A DNA stretch of 64,000 bases from Margaritifera margaritifera (Eukaryota; Mollusca; Bivalvia; Unionida; Margaritiferidae), in the NCBI GenBank assembly GCA_029931535.1, contig JAQPZY010001569.1, positions 1 to 64,000 on the forward strand, in the 5' to 3' direction. This document shows, piece after piece, positions 1-11,290 of this stretch; position 1 is the first letter of the stretch; every line of letters starts with the position of its first letter. The notes under the pieces are model-generated. The model did no database searches. It was given only the letters and a program-made list of their open reading frames with translations, and was not told the origin of the DNA. The translations under genes were made by a program, and so were the position numbers.

Positions 1-338
1 TACTTTCTTCCTTCATTTCTTCTTAACTTTCTTCCGTCCTTCATTCCTTCTTTCCTTTCTTTTTAAATCTTTCTTTCGAAAGGAAAACAACATAAACTCG
101 AGACCTTTATGAAAAGGTCTCAACTGATGTAGTGGTCAACCAAACACCGCGAGACCTGGAGTGACCATCATTTGTTAAACAGTACAATCCTATAATGAGA
201 CGAAAAGCGTGGTTTAAAATAAATAAATAAGTAAACACATTTTTTAAAACATTTAAAAAAAAATAATTGTATTTCTCTTGTTCAGAATTGAAATGTATAG
301 ATCATTGAAAATCTTATGGACTCTCATGATACAATCAT

Positions 339-1820
339 TGTCACGGAATTGTATGGTTTATATCAATATGTATATGTGATCAAAAACGTATTCGGGTTTC
401 GTTTCCGACTAGAGCGTTACTCGGGGGTTGTTTATTTTTTTCGGCTCTAGTTATTTTGAAATACTGACCGCGATTCACCCCATGCTGGACGTTCAAATTG
501 CCTACAGTGAAAACTCACGTACCTAGCTGCTGCGCATATCTGTCACAGCTAGAGTACATATAGAGCGAATTCTCTATAAACAAATTACACTACGACGAGT
601 CTTGTCAGAAAGCTTACCTCTTTACGGGAGCAAAACTTCAGCTGTAGAGGTATGTGAAATTTAAGATTGTATTCTTTATCACTATTCGTTTTATATGACA
701 TAATTGTTTCATATATTAGATGTTTTAGAATTTATTCAAAATTCTACAGAGAGTCAATACCTAGGTCATACAAACGCCATGATATTAGAAATACTAGAGT
801 CTGGTTCGAGTTAGCTATTTGTTGTAACTGAATAGACGGATTTTATTTAATTATACGCGGCATGCATTGAATGATTAATGTAATGTGTAACGAGACGTAA
901 TTCATGTGCGCGCATGCGCAACATATATCAATACAAAAGTACTAACCGTGTCATATGTACTACACGGTTTAGTTGTTATACTTTTAGTGTTCCTTATGTA
1001 TGGTTTGGTGATGCGAAGTCACAGAACTCTGTGTGGTTTCGTGTGACGTGTACGCTGTGTCTGGTGACGTTGTTTCGGAAGAGTGTACTGGTTTTCTCGA
1101 TGCGAGGGACCAAGGCTTCTCGACCAACGGGTCTGTGCTAATGTGAAGGCTCTCGAGGGATCCTTCAACAGACTGGGAGGGGTGGACCATGCGTGGTGGC
1201 TCCTTGACCATTGACTAGAGCGGGTGGAACCGGAGATACATCTTGGTCGTCAAACGGGCGCCACGATAGTTATATTTATTGCGTGTTCCATTTTATTGTT
1301 ATCTCAATATTGCTATCTGTGCAAGATTACATTCATTCCCATTTCAATGTCGCTATATGTGTGATAGATTCATAATTTCATGCATTCCCATTTCATTTTC
1401 GTTATATGAACGATATATTCATAAATTCATACATATTCCAATATCGCTTAATAGATTGATGAATAAATGAGTATCATATTGATAAGTGCATAAATCACAT
1501 GCTTTGGTCACCCTTGGTACTTAATAAGACCTTGTTTATATTGGGGTGTAAATCATATACTCTTATTTGTCGATTGGTGATAGGATGCTATTCACGTTTG
1601 TTTAAAATTCCATTCGTTAAATTCATCTTTGATTTTTCTCGTTGAGTTACTTGTTGTTGATAGTTCCATGTTAGGAACTTTATAATTTTCCTTATCTTTT
1701 TGTTATAATGGTGTCAGATTTGTTCATCTTTAAATTGCGTTTATAAATAAACATCTTATTAACGCAGTTGCTTTCGGTGTCTTCACTAATCCAGTCCTCA
1801 CCCGGCTTCATCCTGTGACA
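339..1820 (+). mobile_element. Solo LTR (retrovirus-like/LTR retrotransposon), copy 1
   Basis: The element begins TGTCACGG and ends CCTGTGACA, that is TG...CA with short inverted termini. It is flanked on both sides by the 5-bp direct repeat ATCAT (334-338 and 1821-1825). The related inverted array at 39558-39562 has the uninterrupted single ATCAT site, so this is an insertion. AATAAA at 1746-1751 lies about 70 bp before the end, as expected for the end of R, and a possible TATA motif lies near 575. A GCGCATGCGC palindrome (NRF1-like) lies at 910-919. No internal gag/pol or second LTR follows. A 5-bp duplication fits Ty3/Gypsy or BEL/Pao; the family is not identified. The open frames at 914-1141 and 984-1211 lie inside the LTR and are not supported as genes. 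Confidence 0.85.
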
Positions 1821-2392
1821 ATCATACAAGTGAAATACTTCTTATCTCACTAAAATGGTTGCATTTTCTATCAATTGTATCTCCTGTTTTGCATCTGTAG
1901 GAAACAAAATTAATGAACCTAGTAAATTATTTTTCTATTATCATTGGCAATTTTTAAAAATAATCAAAATGTATTTTCATCTACAACAGTTAGCAGTGGT
2001 AGCTCTGTTAGTGGAACGTCTGACTAGCAATGAAAGGGTCGCGTGTTAAGCTGTATCTCCTTGGGAACTTGCATAATTATAGCTCTCTAACCTGTCTAAT
2101 ATTTATATCATTGTATATTAATGTATTTCATAAAATCTAGTATCTATACATACAGTGTGGGATCCATGAATAAGTACTTTTCTCTCTGTTTAGTATATAG
2201 CCATCAGTTTCTAATCATAATTTCATGTATACACCTTGCATATCTAAATAGAAATCCAGTGGGTTTGTGCGTTGAGACGAGAGTTAATTTCAGCTTCCCT
2301 AGCGAGTTGTTTCCCCTGTACCTCGAGCTCTTTCCTTCAAACTAGTTCCATCCTTTTATGGGAATGAGCGCATGACCGAGTCTTTTGGAGCG

Positions 2393-2459
2393 CTGATGCT
2401 TGAGAGCTAGGTGATGGATGCCGTTACTCGCAGTGAGGGTTCGATTCCTGCTTGGAACG
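2393..2459 (+). repeat. tRNA-like / SINE-head remnant with Pol III B box (array 1)
   Basis: GGTTCGATTCC at 2438-2448 is a perfect Pol III B box. It is preceded by an A-box-like TAGGTGATGGATGCC stretch at a plausible distance. The acceptor and T stems are imperfect, so I read it as a tRNA-derived SINE remnant rather than a functional tRNA. The B box recurs at 13389-13399, 24360-24370 and 35294-35304, and inverted in array 2 at 38932-38942 and 49987-49997. It therefore predates the split between the arrays. Confidence 0.45.
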
Positions 2460-2758
2460 AATATTAATATAGAGTGTATATGCATAAGTTCTGGTTGAAT
2501 AAAAAAGAAAATTCAGAGCTCTCAGAAATGAAAGTATTTGTTTCCTAGACCTCTGCTTTCAGGCTATGGATTCTCAGTTTTCAAAACTGGGTCTACAGTT
2601 TTGCGTACACTGGACTGCTATGTTGTTTTGATTTTTTTAGTTTTTTTTTTTGGTTTTTCGTTTTGGAGATAATGATTTGCTCTGCTTTTCTCTTCTAAAT
2701 CATGCCAGGAGCCCTGAGGTTATTGACATCTATCAAAATATAGTAATTGCAATATTGC

Positions 2759-2763
<5 letters not shown>

Positions 2764-2832
<69 letters not shown>
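2764..2832. repeat. (TA)n microsatellite, array 1 copy 1
   Basis: An uninterrupted TA tract of about 69 bp lies between ATATTGCAAAA and TTATTGCATAAAC. The Ile-Tyr repeat open frames over it are microsatellite artefacts. Confidence 0.97.
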
Positions 2833-2835
<3 letters not shown>

Positions 2836-3769
2836 CATAAACTATAAGATAGGTCACAATTGGATTCGACCTTTGTTTCACCGACTAATGCGTTTATTCA
2901 ACGATATTCATGAACCGGATTATTTCTTACCTAAAACTACATGTTGAACTGACAGTCTCTTGTTCGGACTCCAACTTCTTCTTTTGGATACACAATAATT
3001 AAAATATATGTGGTGTCTACATGCTTATGCAACTCTATTGTATTAGCGATAGAAAGCAAGACATCTTTTTAATATAGTCAAGAAGAGCATAATCAATACA
3101 TTTAACAGACGGAAGTTTATCTGATTGATTTGCAATAACTTCTTTTACAAGAAACCATAAAAGGCTTGACTCGGCACATGCTCATGAGGATAATATTATT
3201 CATTTATCCGACTTGTATTAATGCAACATATTTCGTTGGACTAATACGAATAGTATGTATATACTAACAGACAAATTGAGACAAAAATTAACACCGGGTT
3301 TAAATAAGGATCGAAAGGAAAGACATTGAAAAGTACTGGTATATTAGAGACGGATTGGTAGGTTTGTAGACAGGTTGTGTGAGAGCAGGTACCTGTCAAT
3401 ACTAGCCATATACTTGTCAGAAAATCGAAAATTGTATGTTCTTTTCTAGTTCTACTCTTTTCAGCCTTGAACTGTCACACTCTTACCTCTGTGAAGATTA
3501 AAGGCAAGTGTGTACTGACACAAGGATTAATAAAGGAATTGCGTAATCATCGAAACATGAAAATGTAGCAATGAATTTACAATTTTGCATACATTCCTAA
3601 AAGTTTTGGTGGCTTATATTTACTATTTTAAAAACATAATTAAATAGAGGGGTTGGCAGAAACAATTATACATTGGGTTGGAATGATTCATGTTTGACGG
3701 CACATCAATACGTGAAAGGTTATATTCTGCCGAGACAATTGGAGTAAAGTATCCTGCCCAGATACACAC

Positions 3770-3835
3770 TATGGCGGCCGACCCGGCCTGGTCTTGGCAG
3801 GAATCGAACCTTCAACCTTCTAGTTGAGTCCGGTT
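3770..3835 (-). repeat. Second tRNA-like B-box segment on the minus strand (array 1 only)
   Basis: GGAATCGAACC at 3800-3810 is the reverse complement of a B box, inside a locally GC-rich stretch (GGCGGCCGACCCGGCCTGG). Equivalent B boxes lie at 14759-14769, 25706-25716 and 36649-36659. No convincing cloverleaf was seen; it is probably a SINE fragment. It lies in the 3.07-4.3 kb part of the unit that has no counterpart in array 2. Confidence 0.4.
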
Positions 3836-4241
3836 ATTTGACGTTAGAAGAAAACATATCGGATGTAAAGTAAAGATTAAGAGAAAAACAGATGGATATA
3901 CAGATAGGCTAAACATGGAATGCTTTTAGATAGGCATTACTTAGTGCTGGATTACAGAAATATGGGTTTTGAATTATCCGTGTAAGTGACAATGAAACAA
4001 AACCAGTTGGTTTGACTAGCAAATTCATAAATGAAATTAGCACAAGGTACTTCCCGTTTTCAAAAGAGGTGTATTATGTACTAATAAATACTTTTTTCAA
4101 AATTGTATTAACAATGTCAACAATCCTATATTAGTTACAATAGACAAATACAATTGACACATTCCACTATAGTAAATTACACTGAGAGTGTCAACAACAT
4201 TCCTTTGTGAATTTCAGCTGGACTGCCACTGAACTTTACCT

Positions 4242-4403
4242 ATGTTGCAGGGCAAGGATGTGGAATCACACAAACAACGATGTCAAACATTTCTTTCAGA
4301 ATATGCTGGACTTGTTATCCTATTCTGGGATTCTCCAGAAATAAACGTTCCAATGCTTCGTGGTTCAGAGAAAACTGAAAAAAATATTTGGCTTTCGGAG
4401 TAA
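4242..4403 (+). pseudogene. Short exon-like open segment (53 codons), array 1 copy 1
   Basis: An ATG frame opens at 4242, next to an acceptor-like TATGTTGCAG, and stops at 4403. It contains the stretch ILFWDSPEI (Ser-Val-Pro follows in copies 2-3, Asn-Val-Pro here), which recurs in the junction segment at 37213-37296 and, frameshifted, in array 2. I do not recognise the family. The short length, the lack of partner exons and the degenerate relatives suggest a relic of a coding exon captured in the amplified unit. It could also be a chance frame. Confidence 0.3.
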
Positions 4404-6389
4404 TTGCCTCTTCCCATTCGTCAAATATTACAACTGTCTCTTTCCTTTCTGGTATTTTTAGTGACATTCAATTTTTTGTTGTGCTTCTTGTTTTTGTTGA
4501 ATATGGGGTCAGTGGTCTTTTTGTACGAGTCGGGATGATTCAAGAGGAGACTTCTACAACATCGTTCTGTGTTGTTTTTTGTCTGTTCAACCAGAAAAAT
4601 ACTTTCTTGCGTTTTCCCACTACTGAAAAAAAAACGAGTTTCAAAACTTTGCATTCAGACAGATACGATACTTTTAACAGATAATGTATTCCCTTTATAA
4701 AGTAAGTATCGTTGGATCTGCTTTGAAATGAAATCACAGCCATAAAGCAAGAATTTTGTATTTTGTCATCGTAAATGTGGAAATATTTCATATTTCGAAA
4801 TTATTCCCGATAAATACAATTCTTCCTGAATCTGGCTAATTTAACGGCATGGGTATCAAATGGTGATCAGTTTTATAGTAGAACCCGGAGGCAGCATTTT
4901 TAAGAAAATTACAGCTCAAATGATGAATCTTGTTAGAAATTCCGCGCGAGTTATACAAGTGGCATGAGTTTTATCTTTATATGAATAAAATAGATAAAGA
5001 GATCAAATACCCTTTCTGTAGCATATTTTCCGCCATATTTTCGTCGGTGGTTCGTTGGAGCGTAAAATTTATTCAAGAATTTTGAATGAATTATTTCCTA
5101 CATGTTACGAAGAGAAGAAAGAAGCATACAAATACATGGAGAATGAACAATCGAAAACATTGCAGTAATCTGAAAAAAGAAAATATAAAACATCACGCAA
5201 AACAATACCCTTGTTAACAAAGTTGATTGAACGCTGCACAGCCAGCATGGAAATAAAGGAGAAAATGTTTACTGTTAGATAAATATAAATACATTGAATA
5301 TTCACATCATTATTCTACATTTTGAAGATGTAAAAAGAGCTAGAAGATTAAAGAACACAAGCTGACATAAGTACGCTCAGAGCATACATTTAAGGTAAAT
5401 ACAAGGAGTATCAAAACACATTAGATATCAGTATAGTGCAAAGTCAAACGTTTTTATATACCTTTTCCCCGTGGAATCAACGGTTGTAACATGCAGAAGA
5501 TGGAAATACAGAATCTGATTATTGCTTATAAGAATTAGAAAATCATGGGTCATCATTCTCAAAAGAGTATTGACAAAATCAATATCGGACTGTAAATCTC
5601 AATACATGTACACCGAATATATCAATAATAATATGGCACCAAAACTTATCAGAGTCTAGTGTAAGAAAACAACATGAAGCCATGCAATGATCAACCACAA
5701 AATGTTTGACACCGAGTGCAAATAGCCTCATCCACATGATAAAAGTTTAGTCACAATATTGGCAACAAGTCGGCATGAATCAAGAGAGACAGGAAATGTT
5801 TTGCTACTTGACATATTACAGACGGAATTAAAGTGCCATTAGGCAATAGCCTCTGAAATCTATTAAGTGATGCGTCTTCAGTTAGTCTACATTTAAAAGC
5901 ATTTTCATATGATGTACAGACTTTGTATTTAACAATACATTTCCAATCCGGTTTTTTGACTGGTAGTCGACCTTGAAGTGTGAACGATTCTGTACTAGTC
6001 TATAAGTGTCAGGAATAAAACCATTTTGTTTAATTTTGATTCTTGTTTTCGGATAGTTGAAAAGGCAGAATACAATTTTATTGTGTTGCAAAATAGGCTG
6101 CAATCAATCTACAAAGATGCTCCACGAAAAACAATTTCTTCATACCAGTGCATGCTTGAATGGGTAGAGCATCCAATAAACTCAGAGCAACGTTAGCTCG
6201 TGACAGTCTAGACATTGCTTACATGTGCTTAAAGCAAAAACAATGGCCTCTCTCTAATGTAAGTGTGTTCTGAAGGCTGGGGTTACACCAGGATTTACAA
6301 CCATACAATGTGCAGAGAAACGCAACAGTTTCATACAAAATCGGCGCTGTGACTGAATTGAAACCGTATTCATTAACTCCAAAATCAAT

Positions 6390-6815
6390 CAAACTGAATA
6401 ATATCCTTTTCCTGTAGAATTTGTGTACTGCATAGTTTATAACACAGGGGTCGTGTATATAATTTACCCAATTTTAAGCACACTGAGGGCGCGAAATATT
6501 TTCATAGTACCTCTAGTTGTACTTCCTTCGTTCTTTTCTTCCTAACTTTCTTCCGTCCTTCCTTTCTTCTTTCCTTTATTTCGGAAGCAAAACAACAGCA
6601 ACTCGAGATCTTTATCAAACGGTTTCAACTGATGCAGTGGTGGTCTACGCACCCGCACAGCTTCAGTGACATTCATTTTTTTTATAGATTGCAATCTTAT
6701 AATGAAATGAAAAGCGTGGTTCACATAAATAAGTAGATAAATGTATCTCTCTTGTTCAGAATGGAAATTATTAGATCATTGATAACCCTATGGACTCTCT
6801 TGATACAATCATACA
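6390..6815. repeat. Intra-unit paralogous block b1
   Basis: This block is homologous, at visibly lower identity than between copies, to the stretch 10865-10952 plus its continuation 1-338. Shared landmarks in order are TATATAATTTACCC, TTTTAAG(T/C)ACAC, a pyrimidine-rich CTTTCTTCCGTCCTTC run, ACTCGAGA, GAAAAGCGTGGTT, CTTGTTCAGAAT and the ATGGACTCTC(A/T)TGATACAATCAT sequence that holds the LTR target. The LTR is absent here (about 6801-6815). The block recurs in every full copy and, inverted, in array 2. Confidence 0.7.
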
Positions 6816-7773
6816 GGAAGACTTCTGTAGACATCAGCTTACAAGCTTACTTCTTCTGGATACCAATCACCACTCTCGAGCTCCGTATCAGGACTCTCAC
6901 AAGCATATGTACAATCATTCTGAACTAAATCTAACATCGTGAAACCACTTCACACAGCAGCATCACCCAAAGGCACAGAAAAAGCACAAGAATCTCCAAG
7001 GCCCTGATTGATATTCATCGTTTGCTATGAAATGTATATAGTCAGGTTTTAGAATAGATACGACTGAGTTCGTCACTTGCTCGTCACTAGCAAAACAATA
7101 CATCGGACACACAGTTTAAACTTTTCGATGGAACGACTACATAGGTGTTTACGGTATGCACCACAGCGACAGAAACCATGACTCCGGGTATAGCTTATGT
7201 ATGACTGCAGGAGAAAAACGCACGCATGTATAATGATCTACAAACAAAAACAGTATAATTCAAGTCCCGTATAGAGGAATTACATCAAACTGATCATTCC
7301 ATTCGTAGCCTGTGATGCTCAAAGCAGGAGATAGCACATGTCATCATCAAACTGCACGTACCATACGTTGGAATTGCAGTCCAATGCCGGCACTGTAAAT
7401 GAACACCTATCCGGGCCGTTGTCTTTTCCGTTCCATCAATAACCCCTTGATCTCACAAAACTGGTGTTTATCTGCAATAATTGGCACATGGTGAGTATCA
7501 TTTTTTTCTTTTCCAATATACTTCATAACTATTTATCATACTTAGCCAAACAAAATTAAGTTGCGTGGGTTTTCCAGATTTATAATCGCTCTCCACTGCA
7601 TAGCATTTTCCCCATAATGCTCCTATTCAAAGTAGCTGTGTGATGGTTTTTAGTTTTTCGAAATTCTACGTGTGATAGTTTTACAAGCTTACGCTTCTTA
7701 AAAGACTGCTCAGATTTATCCTAGTCAAGGGAGATGTCAACATCGGTCCCAATCCGGGCTTACAAATGTTTTC

Positions 7774-7775
<2 letters not shown>

Positions 7776-7828
<53 letters not shown>
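7776..7828. repeat. (GA)n microsatellite, array 1 copy 1
   Basis: A pure GA tract of about 53 bp follows TGTTTTCTG. Confidence 0.97.
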
Positions 7829-7831
<3 letters not shown>

Positions 7832-7899
7832 TTAGGTTCGCCATCACATTCCAGTTATTGTCATTGAAGTGAGCCAGGAGTCACGACGTCCCGAAGACA

Positions 7900-8390
7900 T
7901 AGGGAAAGACACCTTCCAACTGTATGCCTTCTTTGCTTTCTTGTACTGTGCATACTGTATTTTGACTGGAACTAGACCGGATGTCAGGATGGTTGAGTGT
8001 TATTTGGGAGTTTTTGTTTTTAATGTTCAGACTAGCTTCCTAGTTAACGGATTAACCCCAAACGACAGAATCGAACCTGCCGCAAAAATCCGAAAACGAC
8101 CGAAATAGATGTTAAAACTCACCGTTCACAGTCAAATTAGCACAGTGAGCGAATGAAGGACGAGCGCAAAAAATTCTAGTTCGAATCACTAAGTCAATTC
8201 GACGCACAGTGAAAGCATATTTTTGAAAACACACCGTTCATAAATCCATGCATCTATGTACTGCTTTGATTCCAGTATAGGTTCAAGATATATAAATGGC
8301 GTAGAATCTAAGTGCTGTACACACTATTTAAAACACAGCGGCTGTGTATATAATTCACCATATATTAAGTACACTAAGAGAGTAAAATCT
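7900..8390. repeat. Intra-unit paralogous block a1
   Basis: This block is a diverged relative of 10390-10945. Shared landmarks are AACTAGACCGG, TTGTTGGGAG-like sequence, AACGACAGAATCGAA, AGTTCGAATCA-like sequence, TTCATAAATCCATGCAT and TATATAATTYACC followed by TTAAGTACAC. The unit was therefore built from older internal duplications. No gene was recognised; the 79-codon frame at 7869-8108 needs a GTG start and is not supported. Confidence 0.65.
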
Positions 8391-8889
8391 GTTGTTAGAT
8401 TTGATTTTTGGCATCTGGGTGTTTTGGGCTGTTTTTATTCTTTAAGTAGAAGAGTACTTTCTTTGTTGGACTGTTTTTCTCAAACTTAAAGAAAAGATGT
8501 AATGTAATAACTGAATGCTGTACCCGCCAGACATCACATACATTAAATAGAGTAGCCTTCATATATAGAATAGCTCATCTCCCAGGGTGTAAAACAACTG
8601 GAATCCCTTCAGCTTTCTTCGCTGATTGCGAGCTACTGAGCATGAGTAGCACTGCATCTAGTGTGCTGAGGTGTTTCGTTCAAACTGAAAGTAAAACTAT
8701 ACCCGCCAACGGAAGCGGTGTATGTAGATGCAAGTTCTTCGCATCTATTGATTGCATATATATATATATATATATAAAGAAATAGGGGCAACCAGTTATA
8801 TTTTCCTTTAAATATGTGTAATTGATTAAATATTATAAATTTATTAATGAAGATGATAAATAATCTTATAATTACAACTTTCCAGATAT

Positions 8890-9650
8890 GCCTGACAGTA
8901 TCCAAACTGTGAATCCAAATGTTTCCTTTAATAGACGTTCCATTTCAGAATTAATATTGAATTATGCCTCTTTCTACAATTATTGTACAAAGATCTTAAG
9001 ATTGTAAAATATTATACTATACGATTTCAAAATTAGGAACATTGAAACTTTTTTTGTATTATTTTGATAAATAGTTCAAAAGTTCAAAAGAAGCACCATA
9101 GAGAGGATTGTACATTTTTAAATTGCACAATATTTCTGTATGTATATTTTTGTCAGTTTTCTACAAATAATAAATAAAATTATAAAATTCAGTTCCATTG
9201 TTATGTGTTATGCAATTTGGATTATATATAAAGCAGTAGGGAAATTCGGTACTTGTGTATTTAATCATATATTGTGTATATATTATTTTGGATACATTTT
9301 TGTATCTTTTATCATGTAAATATGACAATTAAATGGTATATAGAAATATATATAAAAAAAACAGCTGCGTTGTATAGGTTACCGTTGAGAAGAAGAAATA
9401 CCCCAACACATTGCAGGCAAAATACTTTAAAGTGGGTTCAGCCCAACCAAACCAGTTATTGAGAATGTGTTTCTGTCCCACACCAAGCACAATAGAAGTG
9501 ACCAAATACAATAAATTTGTCAATCAAGTTCATACATTATATTAGAAGTATCAAGACGGTGAATCCAATATGTCTCCTTTAACAGACGTTCCATTTTCGA
9601 TTTAACAATATCAATTGCCTTAAATGAAGAATATTGTAATTTATGGAAGC
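8890..9650. repeat. Intra-unit direct repeat pair (8890-8985 and 9545-9645)
   Basis: The two segments share GTGAATCCAA, TTTCCTTTAAYAGACGTTCC-like sequence and a following AATATTGAATTATGCC-like stretch at moderate identity. The DNA between them is AT-rich and contains no supported gene. Confidence 0.55.
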
Positions 9651-10389
9651 CTTCGAGATTAAATAGGATCAATAAAGTTATTTATGTCAAATCTATCTTT
9701 GTTTGTGTGTTTAGATACTTGCTGACGGGTTTGTCCAACATATTTCTTTTTGCAATTTTTCAATTAAATAACATTAGATATTGCACAGTTAGTATCCTAA
9801 CGCATCTTAAATGTTTTGACATTACTGCTACTGGAATAAGTATTTTCATTAATGAAATAACAGTGCGAACATCTGTCTATTATATTTAGTTGATGAACCA
9901 TGATTTTTAACATTTAACAACCTTAACTCATTTAGTAATGAAATATGCTGAAATTGTGAATGTCAGAGCCAACATGCCTACTCTCCAGTTATATTTTTCT
10001 ACATTATAGGCATACTTATATTTCATCTTCGCCTTCTATTATTTTTTGGGCTTATGTACATTTGTTAAGTTTTTCCATTCAGCTTTATTTCATCATTGTG
10101 TTCCTTATGGAATGTATACACTTACAAGGCAAAGTAGGTAATAGTCACCTATCCCTTCTGTAATTCTATTTTTCCCTCTACTTCTGCTTCTATTATACTC
10201 TTCTTTATGCAATTATAAAACTTTCTCGTAGGTGCTACCAAATAGAAGACTTTTCTGTCCTATACCAAACAGCGCCATCACTTCCTATACAAAATAATGT
10301 GCTCAAAAATACCGTTCAAAACAAACCATGCATCAGAAAGTTCTATGCAACAATCAAACTAAATTTCTGCATTTTCACACATTTCATGC

Positions 10390-10945
10390 ATATCAGCCTC
10401 AGTTACATGCCATTGCTATTGCGTCCTCTCTTTGCACTTTTTCTAAAGTACCAGTCTTATTGCTGTATAGCATCTTTGTTTGGAAACTAGACCGGGTATG
10501 ATCATGGAAGGTCATTGGGATCATGGTAGGTTGTTGGGAGTTTTCATAAAGGTCTCGAGTTTCTGTCGTTTTGCATTAGAAAGAAAGATTAGAATAGATC
10601 TATTTATCGAAAATGAAAACCTAAAACGACAGAATCGAATTTAGCGCAATAAACCGAAACTGACAGAAATATCTCAGTGACAAAATATACGACCGAGTGC
10701 AATTGTGAATTATAATTCGAATCAATACGATTTGAAGTGCAAAGAAAGCGTCAGTAACAGAGCTTTAAAAATACACTGTTCATAAATCCATGCATGTATA
10801 CACTGGTTTGATTTATGTAGGGCCGAGGATATGTAAATGGCGGCCGTGCAACAGTTTCTTCCTGTTCAATATGTGTACTGTACACAGAGTTTATAACAGC
10901 GGTTGTATATATAATTTACCCTATTTTAAGTACACCGAGAGCGTG
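10390..10945. repeat. Intra-unit paralogous block a2
   Basis: This is the partner of 7900-8390, with the same landmark order. It runs directly into the b2 block that continues across the unit junction at 10952/10953. Confidence 0.65.
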
Positions 10946-11290
10946 AAATATATACTTTCTTCGTTCATTTCTTCTTAACTTTCTTCCGTCCTTCATTCCT
11001 TCTTTCCTTTCTTTTTAAATCTTTCTTTCGAAAGGAAAACAACATAAACTCGAGACCTTTATGAAAAGGTCTCAACTGATGTAGTGGTCAACCAAACACC
11101 GCGAGACCTGGAGTGACCATCATTTGTTAAACAGTACAATCCTATAATGAGACGAAAAGCGTGGTTTAAAATAAATAAATAAGTAAACACATTTTTTAAA
11201 ACATTTTAAAAAAAATAATTGTATTTCTCTTGTTCAGAATTGAAATGTATAGATCATTGAAAATCTTATGGACTCTCATGATACAATCAT

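Larger units (their letters stand above)
1..10952 (+). repeat. Tandem macro-repeat array 1, copy 1 (about 10.95 kb unit)
   Basis: The window opens inside a unit that recurs head to tail with a period near 10.95 kb; the sequence at position 1 reappears at 10953, 21924 and 32858. The copies are nearly identical by eye, differing by scattered substitutions and microsatellite length. Contents in order are a solo LTR (339-1820), a tRNA-like B-box segment (about 2393-2459), a (TA)n tract (2764-2832), a second tRNA-like segment on the minus strand (about 3770-3835), a short open exon-like segment (4242-4403), a (GA)n tract (7776-7828) and internal paralogous blocks (see separate entries). The open frames in the rest of the unit are short, lack recognisable domains and look like chance frames. 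The unit start chosen here is arbitrary, because the window begins inside the array. Confidence 0.95.

Noticed and set aside
914..1211. Overlapping 75-codon frames on both strands, repeated in each array 1 copy
   Set aside because: They lie wholly inside the LTR, overlap each other on opposite strands and match no known product; conservation is explained by recent duplication of the unit.
2393..2459. Functional tRNA gene
   Set aside because: The B box is good, but the T stem and acceptor stem do not pair properly and there is no terminator run of Ts directly after.
2650..2947. Open frames rich in Ile-Tyr over TA tracts, and similar ones at 13601, 24460, 35507, 49569, 58174 and 59199-59517
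   Set aside because: They are translations of dinucleotide repeats, open in several frames at once; not genes.
4388..4684. 98-codon frame repeated at 15349 and 26296
   Set aside because: It needs a non-ATG start and has opposite-strand frames over the same bases. The array 2 counterpart does not keep it open; near-identity of copies is not evidence of selection.
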